A stretch of DNA of 64,000 bases from JAGVPT01 sp963717445 (GTDB lineage: Bacteria; Bacteroidota; Ignavibacteria; UBA10030; UBA8401), in contig OY970334.1 of the NCBI GenBank assembly GCA_963717445.1, positions 1,240,001 to 1,304,000 on the forward strand, given 5' to 3'. Below the pieces are notes generated by a model. The model did no database searches. It was not told where the DNA came from and saw nothing but the letters and a program-made list of their open reading frames with translations. This document shows positions 50,681-59,205 of the stretch, one piece after another (the stretch's first letter is position 1; each line of letters starts with the position of its first letter). Both the position numbers and the translations under genes were made by a program.

Positions 50681-51100
50681 TCAGTTGCGTGTTTTTTTCT
50701 TCGGCGTATACTTTATTTGCTTCTCTTTCACTACCGCGATTTCAAGGAACGCTGAATAGACGTCGGAACCAAGGAGCCGCTTGATTGTTTCTTCCCGTTC
50801 CAAACGCTCACGCAATTCTTCAACGGTCCTAATTCCTTTTTCCTTCATTAATTGGAGGAGTTGATCGGTCGATTCATTCGCGACTTCTTTTCCCCTCCTC
50901 CCGGACATAATATAGGCGACATCAAGACCCGCTTTTTCGAGAAGCCGGCGAACTTTGGGGCCAGGTGAATTGATTCCGGATAAATAGACATTCAGATATT
51001 GCTGGTTCTTCTGAACGGCTTCGGCGAATGCTTTTATCGACCCGAATCGGGCCAACGCTTCTTCCCGCAGCCGGGCGGCTATTTCAGTTTTTTCGCTCAC
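50681..51100 (-). CDS. HTH transcriptional regulator
   Basis: 139 residues. The N-terminal 60 form a Cro/C1-like helix-turn-helix (ARLREEALARFGSIKAFAEAV, YLNVYLSGINSPGPKVRRLLEKAG), followed by a predicted coiled coil (ELRERLEREETIKRLLG) and a basic tail. Encoded divergently from another small HTH gene with about 65 bp between, so each may control the other. No neighbouring target is obvious. Confidence 0.7.
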   Translation of the reverse strand: MSEKTEIAARLREEALARFGSIKAFAEAVQKNQQYLNVYLSGINSPGPKVRRLLEKAGLDVAYIMSGRRGKEVANESTDQLLQLMKEKGIRTVEELRERLEREETIKRLLGSDVYSAFLEIAVVKEKQIKYTPKKKTRN

Positions 51101-51164
51101 TATAAAGAATCGTAGTAGTGCTTGACAAATCTATAATTAATTATTATATTGCCATCGTTTACTT

Positions 51165-51491
51165 TTGACCGCAAATGATATGAAAAAAAACGAAAACAAA
51201 CAAAGAAAGAATGCGGTTACAGATCTAAAAAAGATTTTGAAAAACGATGGAAGAAAGCTTACGTGGCTTTCCGCTGTAACAAACATTCAATATCAGCGGC
51301 TACAAAGGATCGTTAATCAGGGATATGAGCCCAGCATTACTGAAGCAGTAAAAATAGCAGGCGCACTCAAAAAACCGATTACTGCGCTTTTCCCTTTGGA
51401 CGGACTTCAAGAGGCATTTCTTCGCACCGACGAGGAAATACCTCTGCAATCAACTCGGGCGGCAACAAAGCGTGCAGAAGCTCTCTTCTAA
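51165..51491 (+). CDS. Small HTH (XRE-like) protein
   Basis: 108 residues, or 103 from the second ATG at 51180. A helix-turn-helix of the XRE kind: LKKILKNDGRKLTWLSAVTNIQYQRLQRIVN and EPSITEAVKIAGALKKPITALFPL. The C-terminal 25 residues look unstructured. Divergent to the other HTH gene. It resembles the antitoxin-like or phage-type repressors in size, but no toxin is adjacent. Confidence 0.65.
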   Translation: MTANDMKKNENKQRKNAVTDLKKILKNDGRKLTWLSAVTNIQYQRLQRIVNQGYEPSITEAVKIAGALKKPITALFPLDGLQEAFLRTDEEIPLQSTRAATKRAEALF

Positions 51492-51643
51492 GGGAGCACG
51501 GGCTTATCGACCAATTGTTCATTGCAAAAAAATTCAATTTTTACCTCACATCGGGGAGCTTATCACCTCTTACGAGAAAATTTGTTACGCATATAAGCTC
51601 AGCATCTGATCTTGCCTAAGAGAAGAACGGGGAGAGTGCAATC

Positions 51644-52003
51644 ATGATCCTCATCGTTGAAGACAACGATACAATGCGCGAACTTCTGAAAACGTTTCTA
51701 CAAAGCGACGGGCATAACGTGATTTCGGCTCATGACGGAGCGGAAGCAGTAGAGTTATACAAAACGGAGGGGAAAAAAATCGAGCTTGTTATTACAGATA
51801 TTGAGATGCCGAATCTCAACGGAGTCGAAGCGTACCGGCAAATAAAAAAGATGAATCCTGAGGCAAAAGTAATTTTTGTTAGCGGAGTGCTCAACACACA
51901 ACTGGAGGAGCAGTTGCAACGGGAGGGGATTCAGGGCTTCTTGCGAAAGCCGTATGCACCCACTGACATGCTTGCAAAAGTCCGCGAGATACTGGGCGAG
52001 TAG
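51644..52003 (+). CDS. Single-domain response regulator (CheY-like)
   Basis: 119 residues, a complete receiver domain: acidic pair EDND at 6-9, phospho-acceptor in LVITDIEMPNLNG (Asp53), conserved switch residue in VIFVSG, and Lys in FLRKPYAP. No output domain, so it probably passes phosphate to or from another protein. No kinase is adjacent. GGGGAGAG precedes the ATG. Confidence 0.9.
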   Translation: MILIVEDNDTMRELLKTFLQSDGHNVISAHDGAEAVELYKTEGKKIELVITDIEMPNLNGVEAYRQIKKMNPEAKVIFVSGVLNTQLEEQLQREGIQGFLRKPYAPTDMLAKVREILGE

Positions 52004-52054
52004 CAAAGTTTCTATTTCTCGCTGCCTGACTGCACAACTCTTAATAGTGCAAAG

Positions 52055-52110
52055 TCTAAAAAATGGCTCTGTCAGCCTTTGCGATCTTGGCGGCTTTGTG
52101 TGATTCTTTT
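52055..52110. repeat. GC-type 7-nt-period tract
   Basis: TTTGCGA-TCTTGGC-GGCTTTG-TGTGATT near 52077-52104 has a 7-nt period like the tracts at 14398 and 43866. It lies between the receiver gene and the small zinc-finger gene. Confidence 0.25.
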
Positions 52111-52145
52111 CGGTATGATTTCTTGAATCCCGATAATTTGAATAG

Positions 52146-52337
52146 ATGAATATGCGAAATGTCACCGCACATTTAACCGACGAAGAATTGGCGCTGTACG
52201 CGGATGCGATCACCCTCGGTTCATTGGATCGGTTGCCGGACGAAATTTTGCATCACGTAATGGATTGCACTCGTTGCAAAACGGAATTGATGGAATTGCT
52301 GAATTTATGCGAAGAGGAAGAATCGCAGGGGAAATAA
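52146..52337 (+). CDS. Small putative zinc-finger (anti-sigma zf-HC2-like) protein
   Basis: 63 residues. HLTDEELALYADAITLGSLDRLPDEILHHVMDCTRCKTEL resembles the zinc-binding half of anti-sigma factors (zf-HC2; His and two Cys in HHVMDCTRC). No membrane segment and no sigma-factor gene next to it, so it may be a free-standing zinc-binding regulator. The start may be Met1 or Met3. Confidence 0.55.
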   Translation: MNMRNVTAHLTDEELALYADAITLGSLDRLPDEILHHVMDCTRCKTELMELLNLCEEEESQGK

Positions 52338-52407
52338 ATTTTTGTTGGAAACGAAAATCGGGAGTACTTTCAATCCATTCTACCTGACAATGTACTCACA
52401 TCGCCCC

Positions 52408-53649
52408 TTACTCGTATCGCAGCGATTCTACAGGGTCAACATTCGCAGCCTTTCGTGCGGGGAAAAATCCTGCCAAGACTCCGATCATTGCAAGAATACC
52501 GGCTGTGAGAAGCATGATGTCCAGCGACAGGATCGGCCGGCCGAGGAATTGCATCGGCCCGTCGTCGGCAGGAATTGTGCGGACGAGCGAAATAACTCCC
52601 CAGGAAAACATCATACCGATGAATCCTCCCAGAAAAGATATAAGGAGCGCCTCGAACACAAACTGAAAAAGGATATATCCCTTTCTGGCGCCGATCGCCA
52701 TTTTGATGCCGATTTCTTTCGTCCGTTCTTTAACGACAACATACATCACGTTGGCAACGCCGACACCTGCGATCAACAACGTCAGGAAACCGACAGACCC
52801 TAAAAAAATCGAGATGCCGAGCCCAACTTTCCTGTTGATCGCTTCATCCTCGATGAAATCCCAAATACCGAGAGCCCGTTTGTCGGAGGGATCAAAGCGG
52901 TATTTTCTCCCAAGGACGCGGTACAATTCGCTCTTTACCAATTTCTGCTTTCCCGGATCGCTCGGGCGAACTACAATCGAATTTACGTACTGGTTTCCGT
53001 ACATTGTTCGAAACGAGGTGTACGGAATAATTGCGCGCCGGTTGTCGGGGCCGTTGTTCATCGAGGTTTGAAGCTTTTCCTGCATGATGCCGACGACGGT
53101 AAACGGAACGCCGTCCGCGAGCAAAACTTTTCCAACAGGGTTTTCATCGTTGAAAATGTCTTTCGCAATTTTTGCTCCAAGAAAAATCACCCTTCGCTGC
53201 TGAGCGACATCGAGGTCGTTCAAAAATCTCCCTCCCCCCGCCGGATACATGCGCCGCATTTCTTCGAACTCAGCGTTCACCCCCTCACACTCGGTCGTCA
53301 TGGATAACTTTTTATAAGTGAGCGTTATATTTGTGCGGTATTGCGGGCTCGCCGTTTCAATCGCGGGAATCGTTTGGCGAAGCATATCGACATCCTCTTC
53401 GACCATGCGCACCCGCCGGCCTTTCGGCAATCCTTCGAAACTCAAACCGGTTTCGCCCGGGTACACGATCATAATGCGGTTGCCGGCATTGATCAATCCG
53501 TCTGTCAGCCTATCCGTCAATCCTTCGCCGAAAGAAAGAAGAAGCACAACGGCTATCGTTCCCCACGTTATCGCAACGAGGGTAAGCATTGCACGAGTGC
53601 GATGTGCATTCAAGTCGTAAAAAAATTCCCTTAGGAGTTCTAGCCACAT
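52408..53649 (-). CDS. MacB-type ABC exporter permease (four helices), second transporter
   Basis: 413 residues: N-terminal helix (about 22-42), MacB-like periplasmic domain (about 50-250), and three C-terminal FtsX helices (about 285-400) with YVVVKERTKEIGIKMAIGARKGYIL, ending NVDPVESLRYE. One FtsX domain, unlike the 800-residue proteins of the larger locus. It forms an operon with a similar permease and an adaptor, but no ATPase gene is present; it may borrow one encoded elsewhere. The gap to the next permease contains paired palindromes. Confidence 0.9.
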   Translation of the reverse strand: MWLELLREFFYDLNAHRTRAMLTLVAITWGTIAVVLLLSFGEGLTDRLTDGLINAGNRIMIVYPGETGLSFEGLPKGRRVRMVEEDVDMLRQTIPAIETASPQYRTNITLTYKKLSMTTECEGVNAEFEEMRRMYPAGGGRFLNDLDVAQQRRVIFLGAKIAKDIFNDENPVGKVLLADGVPFTVVGIMQEKLQTSMNNGPDNRRAIIPYTSFRTMYGNQYVNSIVVRPSDPGKQKLVKSELYRVLGRKYRFDPSDKRALGIWDFIEDEAINRKVGLGISIFLGSVGFLTLLIAGVGVANVMYVVVKERTKEIGIKMAIGARKGYILFQFVFEALLISFLGGFIGMMFSWGVISLVRTIPADDGPMQFLGRPILSLDIMLLTAGILAMIGVLAGFFPARKAANVDPVESLRYE

Positions 53650-53670
53650 ACTCTATCTTCCGCTTAAAGA

Positions 53671-53733
53671 AAGATGTCCGACACCTTGCTGATTATTTTT
53701 CTGTGCAATTTGAGCAAAGGTGTCGGACACCTT
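53671..53733. repeat. Paired GTGTCCGACACC palindromes between two permease genes
   Basis: AGATGTCCGACACCTTGCT (about 53672-53690) and AGCAAAGGTGTCGGACACCT (about 53713-53732) are inverted copies that form a 17-bp-class stem with a 22-nt loop. Each arm is itself palindromic. Same core as at 6361-6440. Confidence 0.6.
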
Positions 53734-53741
53734 CGTCTAAT

Positions 53742-54980
53742 CTATGTTCTCAGGCATTCAACGACATCCAAATTAGCGGCACGCCGGGCAGGCATTACTC
53801 CCGCTGTGAAACCGATAATGGAAAGGACGGTAATTGTGGCCGCAGTGACCTCCAAAGAAAGTACCGGAGTTCCGACAAATTCCTGAATAGGGATAAACTG
53901 CATCAATTGAATGATACCGTACGCAATGGCAAACCCGACCGTCGAACCGATCGAGATAATGAAAAATGTTTCCATAAAAAATTGGAAAAGGATATTCGAC
54001 CGTTTCGCGCCGACCGCCCGCTTGATGCCGATCTCTTTTATCCTCTCCTGTACCACGATATACATGATGTTGGCAACGCCGATCCCGCCGACCGCCAGCG
54101 TGAAACTCCCGATCAATCCCATAAACAGGTTGAATGCGAGGAAGAAGTAAAAAAGGAATTTATCGAACATGCTCGTATCCCAAATCCATACGGCGTCATG
54201 GTCGGTCGGATCGAACCTGTACCGTTTCCCGAGAACTTCCCGTACCTGGCTGTCCACTTCTTCCGCCTTGGACGGGTCTTTAGGCTGGAAGATGATGTTC
54301 TGAAGATGGATTTCGCCGAAGACGGAGGAATATGTCGATGCCGGAATAAAAATTCGATCCTGGTCGCGTGAATTGTACGATGAGTTCTGTGTCTTTTTCT
54401 GCATCACACCGATCACGAGAAACGATACGTCCCCGACATAGATCATCCTGCCTACCGCCTGTGTTTCCCCGAATAAAAACTGTTTCACTTTGTCCCCGAT
54501 CAAAACAACTCTCCTTCTTTCTTTCAGGTCGAGATCGTCCACGAACCTCCCGCCCGGCTCGGGAATGATGTTCCTCATTTCCGCATAAATCGGATAAACT
54601 CCCGTGATTGCAGGATTGAGAATGTTTTCACCGACGTGAACGGGCACGCGCCATTTGATGTATTCAGGACTGATCGCACGGACTCCGGGAACCTGAGATG
54701 AGATCAGCGTTGCATCTTCTTCCAAAAAGGAAATCTGCCTTCCGGTGCCGAACCCTTCATACGCTTTCGTTGTCTTACCCGGAAACATAATGGAGATGCT
54801 CTCTCCGATGCCGTGCATGTTGGTGCTCAGTTGCTTTTTGAACCCGAGTCCGAACGCGATGAGCACGATGATCGCGACAGTTCCCCACGTGATCCCGAAA
54901 ACGGTCAGGAACACACGCAATTTTTGCATGCGAAGGTCGAGAATAAATTCCGACAATATGGTCCGCAATTGATCCATCAT
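53742..54980 (-). CDS. MacB-type ABC exporter permease, second transporter
   Basis: 412 residues from the ATG at 54980, which overlaps the stop of the adaptor gene (TGATG). Layout as in its neighbour: helix near 22-42 (LRVFLTVFGITWGTVAIIVLIAFG), periplasmic domain, and three FtsX helices with YIVVQERIKEIGIKRAVGAKRSNIL. The two 413-residue proteins are paralogues and may form a heterodimer. Substrate unknown. Confidence 0.9.
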   Translation of the reverse strand: MMDQLRTILSEFILDLRMQKLRVFLTVFGITWGTVAIIVLIAFGLGFKKQLSTNMHGIGESISIMFPGKTTKAYEGFGTGRQISFLEEDATLISSQVPGVRAISPEYIKWRVPVHVGENILNPAITGVYPIYAEMRNIIPEPGGRFVDDLDLKERRRVVLIGDKVKQFLFGETQAVGRMIYVGDVSFLVIGVMQKKTQNSSYNSRDQDRIFIPASTYSSVFGEIHLQNIIFQPKDPSKAEEVDSQVREVLGKRYRFDPTDHDAVWIWDTSMFDKFLFYFFLAFNLFMGLIGSFTLAVGGIGVANIMYIVVQERIKEIGIKRAVGAKRSNILFQFFMETFFIISIGSTVGFAIAYGIIQLMQFIPIQEFVGTPVLSLEVTAATITVLSIIGFTAGVMPARRAANLDVVECLRT

Positions 54981-56071
54981 CAATCTATTTTCTTGACCGG
55001 CTTCTCGAAAACTTCATCCCCCTCTTTTAAACCGTCGACAACTTCGATGTTGATTGCGTCGCTAAGCCCGGTTTTAATAACACGCTCCTCTTCCCTGCCG
55101 GCAGCAAGGGCAACCTTCACGATGGCCGAATCATTTCTGAATGTCACGACACGTTCCGGAATCATCAACACGTTTTCTTTCTTCTGGATGATGATGTTCG
55201 CGTTCGCGGAATATCCTGCGCGCAATGTTGTGTTGCTCGCCTTCGGAATGAGAATTTCAATCGCGAAGACAGTCGCGTTCTCCTTTTTGTCTGCCTTCAA
55301 CGAAATCTTGCGAAGTGTCCCCTGAATTGTATCGTTCGGGAGCGCACCGACTTTCAGCTCAGTTGCCATTCCTTCTTTTAACTTGCCAACGTCGATCTCG
55401 TCTACGGTTCCTTTAAACAGCAGCCGTTCCATATTCGCCATCTTCATCAAGACCGTCCCTTCCTGGTACGTCGTCAGGGGAGTTACCGGGTCGCCGACTT
55501 CGACCGCTTTGCTAAGTACATACCCGCTGATGGGCGCTTTGACAATAGACTCAATTTTCGTGTTACCGATATCGACATGCCCGCTTTCGAGGAGCGCGAG
55601 GTTCTCTTTAGCAATTTTTAAATGAAGGTCGCCTTCCTGAGATTTGCGCTGTGCGTCTTCGTACTCTTTGCTCGAAATCATTTTTTTCTTATACATCGCC
55701 TCTTCTCGAACAAGATCCTTCGACACGTTCTCAACTTCAACCTCGGCAAGCTGTACTCCCCTTTTCGCGTCGGCAAGTTCTTGCGGCGCCGGGTCCGGCT
55801 TCACTTCGAGGAGCGGGTCTCCCGCGTTGACGAACGTTCCTGCATCGGCAAAAATGCGCTTTACCACGCCCCCGACTTTCGACTTCACGGAGATTTCATT
55901 CTCAGGCTCAATCGTCCCGACAGCAAGAGCTTTATCGATGATATCACCGCGCAAAATTTTTACTCTGGGAAGTTCGTTCTCTTTTGGACTCCGGGAATTT
56001 CCAAAGAAGAAAATGGCCGCAACGGTTAATGCAACGACCGCGAATGAGGAGATGAATATCTTCTTTTTCAT
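54980..56071 (-). CDS. HlyD/RND-type periplasmic adaptor, second transporter
   Basis: 363 residues. N-terminal membrane anchor (KIFISSFAVVALTVAAIFFFG), lipoyl halves (GGVVKRIFADAGTFVNAGDPL and SIVKAPISGYVLSKAVEVGDPV) around a coiled-coil hairpin (about 95-165), then a beta-barrel and membrane-proximal domain. It is the first gene of the operon and would couple the two MacB-type permeases to an outer-membrane channel. No such channel gene is seen in the window. Confidence 0.9.
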   Translation of the reverse strand: MKKKIFISSFAVVALTVAAIFFFGNSRSPKENELPRVKILRGDIIDKALAVGTIEPENEISVKSKVGGVVKRIFADAGTFVNAGDPLLEVKPDPAPQELADAKRGVQLAEVEVENVSKDLVREEAMYKKKMISSKEYEDAQRKSQEGDLHLKIAKENLALLESGHVDIGNTKIESIVKAPISGYVLSKAVEVGDPVTPLTTYQEGTVLMKMANMERLLFKGTVDEIDVGKLKEGMATELKVGALPNDTIQGTLRKISLKADKKENATVFAIEILIPKASNTTLRAGYSANANIIIQKKENVLMIPERVVTFRNDSAIVKVALAAGREEERVIKTGLSDAINIEVVDGLKEGDEVFEKPVKKID

Positions 56072-56242
56072 CGAATAATCCTTGGAATATGTCTGTTAGG
56101 GGAAGCTGTGATAGTTTGACTTGATATCAATACGGTTAGTTGGGAGGAAATGTTGCAAAAAACGAGGTATAGGAAAGGTAACTTTCAGGACGCTGACTTC
56201 CGGTCTACTAACGAAACTCTATTTCTAAGCGAACCGGTTTCC

Positions 56243-58492
56243 TTATTTTGCTTGCAGGAGAAAATCAACACCGTCAACAAGGCTTGAATCGTTTTGTCCC
56301 CACGTCGATGGAGCGGGCCCCATCTCAAACTTTATTGTTCCCCCATTCTTAATGGTGTTGTGGTCGATCCACGAGTGATTCCAACTCTTTCCGTTAACCT
56401 CGCACGATTGCACATAAACGTTTCTCTCGGAAGCTTGTGGGGCCTCGATCTGAAGTATTTTCCCGTTCCCCAGGGTTATGGAAACCTTCTTCCACATCGG
56501 TCCTGTCAGGTAATAGATCGGCTGACCGGCGTTAGGGAAAAATCCCATAGCAGTAAAAACGTACCACGAGCTCATGGCGCCGCTGTCGTCATTCCCCGGG
56601 ACACCGACGAGGGAGAATCCGTCCCTGGCCAGTTTTCTTACCCAGAAGCTGGCAAGGTCCGGGCGTCCGGCGTACTGAAACGATTGAACGGCAAGAAAAG
56701 CGGGCTCATTAGAAAAATCAATGAGACTGTCTGTTAGCCCGTGGGTGAGTTTTGCAGCGAAAACTTCCTTTCCCCCGGACAGTTTTATGAGGGTTGCAAA
56801 TTGGTGCGGGACAAAATATGAATATGTCCACGAACTTCCTTCATAGAAATATTCCTTCCACGAGCCCCAGTTATGTTTCGGATCAATGGTGATCCAGCGG
56901 CCATTGGCTTCTCTTGGCACGACGAAACCTTTGAAACCATCGCTCACTGCATCGGGGTCCCAAAGGTTCGACCATTGTTCGCTCCGAGTCAAATACTTTT
57001 CAAAATCTTCCCGATGGTTCAGCGAAAGAGCGACCTCCGCCGCACAAAAATCGTTGTAGGCATATTCCAGCGTCTTTGAACAAGACATTACGCCGGCCGG
57101 AATCCATCCACGGCTTTTGTAACTCGCCATCGCTGAATCGACAATGTCGGAGTGTCCGAACCCCTGCCAGCCGATTCGGTCACTGTCCGCGTTATGCTTC
57201 ATTACCGCGTAGGCTTCATCCCACGATACCCCGCCCACTCCTTTGACACATGCGTCTGCTATGATGTTATCGACATCGTTGCCCCCCTGTTCCTCCACCA
57301 TATCGACACCGCCAATGAATGAATCTTTTACCATCCCGTTTTTCCGTAGGCGCTCGATAAACGACAGGATGTTGTCCCGAACCATATCCGGTCGAATTAA
57401 TGTCATCAAAGGGTACATCGTCCTCCACGTGTCCCACACCGCATATTGATCGTCCCACAACTGAGCCGTATCAGCGAACCCGGGAAGATCGCCTGTACGA
57501 TTATGCGGCATGAGCATCGTATGATAGAGTGCAGTATAGAATATTTTTCTCGCATTGGTATCTCCCCCATCGACTTGGATTTTCTCAAGCATATTGCTCC
57601 ACGCCGTTTCAGCCGCCGAACTTACCCTCTCAAAGTCCCAACCGGGGATTTCATTTCCAAGCCAGCGCTTGGCCTGTTCAACGCTCTTGAACGAGACCGC
57701 AATTTTCATGGAGACCGGAATACCGGTACTGGTATGGAATTTGAAAAATGCGCCAACACGATCATTCACCTTTTTTAGGGATTCCTCATTACTGACGGAT
57801 GAAATTTTTCCGTTGATCCACGTGCCGAAGGTTGACGGCGCACAGCTAAAGAGCGCACAGAAATAAACGTTATAGGCTCCTGCGCCAAAGCCGCCGGCAT
57901 ACCTTCCGTACCCGGAAATTTGCCGATTGGCAGTATCTATTTTGATACGTCCTTCGAAAACTTCTCCTCCAACGAATGGAACAATGTCAAGTGGGATATT
58001 GTGTGTTATATCGATGAGGATACTGGCGTCGTCTGTCTGCGGAAAGTTGAACCGGTATATGGCAGCATGCATTGTAGGCGCAAGCTCGGCTCGAATGTCA
58101 TATCGCGAAAGAGTAACGCCATATTGATTAGGGCGGACGAGCTCATCGGCTTTGGGGGAATCGTGCTCAGCCTCTCCGACTGCCAGGCCGACTTGGGGGG
58201 ACACAAAAATCTGACCATATTTCCCCCATCCTATTCCGCTAACATGCAATTGTCCAAAACCGCGAATAGGTTGGGTCGGATTATATCCGTTTTGATTCGC
58301 GTTTGGCGTTTGAGGCCCGGGATTGATCGAGCCAAACGGCAACTGCGGTCCAATTGCACAGTTGCTTTCATCACCCGAAGCTCCGATTCGTGGATCGACG
58401 AAATCGATTGGCCGCTCTTGAGCTTCGACAAGCAGCACTGGCACAGCAAGAGCGGCGAGGAACAGGAGAGATAAAGTGTTAAACAATCTCAT
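56243..58492 (-). CDS. GH92 family alpha-mannosidase
   Basis: 749 residues with a signal peptide (LFLAALAVPVLLVEAQ). N-terminal beta-sandwich starts FVDPRIGASGDESNCAIGPQLPFGSINPGPQT; the (alpha/alpha)6 part contains ALYHTMLMPHNR, WDTWRTMYPLMTLIRPDM, GNDDSGAMSSWYVFTAMGFFP and the C-terminal LTGPMWKKVSITLGNG, all hallmarks of GH92, which are calcium-dependent exo-alpha-mannosidases. Likely periplasmic. The Bacteroidota often use such enzymes on N-glycans or fungal mannans, but here no SusC/SusD pair is adjacent. Confidence 0.92.
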   Translation of the reverse strand: MRLFNTLSLLFLAALAVPVLLVEAQERPIDFVDPRIGASGDESNCAIGPQLPFGSINPGPQTPNANQNGYNPTQPIRGFGQLHVSGIGWGKYGQIFVSPQVGLAVGEAEHDSPKADELVRPNQYGVTLSRYDIRAELAPTMHAAIYRFNFPQTDDASILIDITHNIPLDIVPFVGGEVFEGRIKIDTANRQISGYGRYAGGFGAGAYNVYFCALFSCAPSTFGTWINGKISSVSNEESLKKVNDRVGAFFKFHTSTGIPVSMKIAVSFKSVEQAKRWLGNEIPGWDFERVSSAAETAWSNMLEKIQVDGGDTNARKIFYTALYHTMLMPHNRTGDLPGFADTAQLWDDQYAVWDTWRTMYPLMTLIRPDMVRDNILSFIERLRKNGMVKDSFIGGVDMVEEQGGNDVDNIIADACVKGVGGVSWDEAYAVMKHNADSDRIGWQGFGHSDIVDSAMASYKSRGWIPAGVMSCSKTLEYAYNDFCAAEVALSLNHREDFEKYLTRSEQWSNLWDPDAVSDGFKGFVVPREANGRWITIDPKHNWGSWKEYFYEGSSWTYSYFVPHQFATLIKLSGGKEVFAAKLTHGLTDSLIDFSNEPAFLAVQSFQYAGRPDLASFWVRKLARDGFSLVGVPGNDDSGAMSSWYVFTAMGFFPNAGQPIYYLTGPMWKKVSITLGNGKILQIEAPQASERNVYVQSCEVNGKSWNHSWIDHNTIKNGGTIKFEMGPAPSTWGQNDSSLVDGVDFLLQAK

Positions 58493-58595
58493 GGCGTTAT
58501 TCGCATTTCTGTCTCAGGCTGAACTTTTTTCAAATGATGTTCCCTCGCCCTCTTAAAGCTCAACCGTCACGCTCGGTCGACTGCACGACTTGAAA

Positions 58596-59156
58596 TTATT
58601 GCGGCCACAGCCATCCGAAAACGCCCGCAGTCAACAGCGCATAGATTAACCCGTCTACGGTTGACTTTACCGTCGTGCTCCATGGAGTATTATACCAGAT
58701 CGACATCTGACAAAGCGCTAAAGTGTAACTTATGAACGCCGTAACTCCGGCGAACCGGAACACGTGGAGGTATGCTGCACCGACAGGAAGCGCGCGCCCT
58801 GCGACATACGCAGCGAAGAGCCCGACAACTAGACTGTAGATGAACCACAGTATAAGAGGCTTTCCCATGGACGCTGGACCGTTCGGCCAAACCGAAAGAA
58901 GGACGACCGGGCCTTTCTTCAACTTTTCCGCAAACTCGGGTGAGCGCATCTCTGCTCTGTTCGTCGGGCGTGGCATCATGTACTCACCCCGCGGAATGTT
59001 AAACGGGCGGAGTGCATCCAAAACCTTCTCTTGATCCGGCAATTTTGGATAGTCATTCTTGTGCCACGGCGAAAGCATGTGAATGATGGAACTCACGATA
59101 AAGACGATCGCAGACGACAACAAAATCGGGAGCCAGAGCATGTGTAGGTGTGTCAT
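58596..59156 (-). CDS. Unknown membrane protein
   Basis: 186 residues with four predicted helices: about 7-28 (LWLPILLSSAIVFIVSSIIHML), 100-120, 128-148 and 160-183. Between the first two lies a soluble stretch (DALRPFNIPRGEYMMPRPTN). The aromatic end reads FGWLWPQ. No family named. Spaced 49 bp from the amino-acid permease upstream, so possibly co-transcribed. Confidence 0.65.
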   Translation of the reverse strand: MTHLHMLWLPILLSSAIVFIVSSIIHMLSPWHKNDYPKLPDQEKVLDALRPFNIPRGEYMMPRPTNRAEMRSPEFAEKLKKGPVVLLSVWPNGPASMGKPLILWFIYSLVVGLFAAYVAGRALPVGAAYLHVFRFAGVTAFISYTLALCQMSIWYNTPWSTTVKSTVDGLIYALLTAGVFGWLWPQ

Positions 59157-59205
59157 GATGATTCTCCTTATATCGGATATGAATGATTGAAAAGTTGTTT
59201 AGGGT

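Noticed and set aside
53589..54371. Plus-strand open frame of 260 codons opposite the MacB-type permease
   Set aside because: Antisense to a conserved FtsX domain and rich in charged residues typical of shadow frames.
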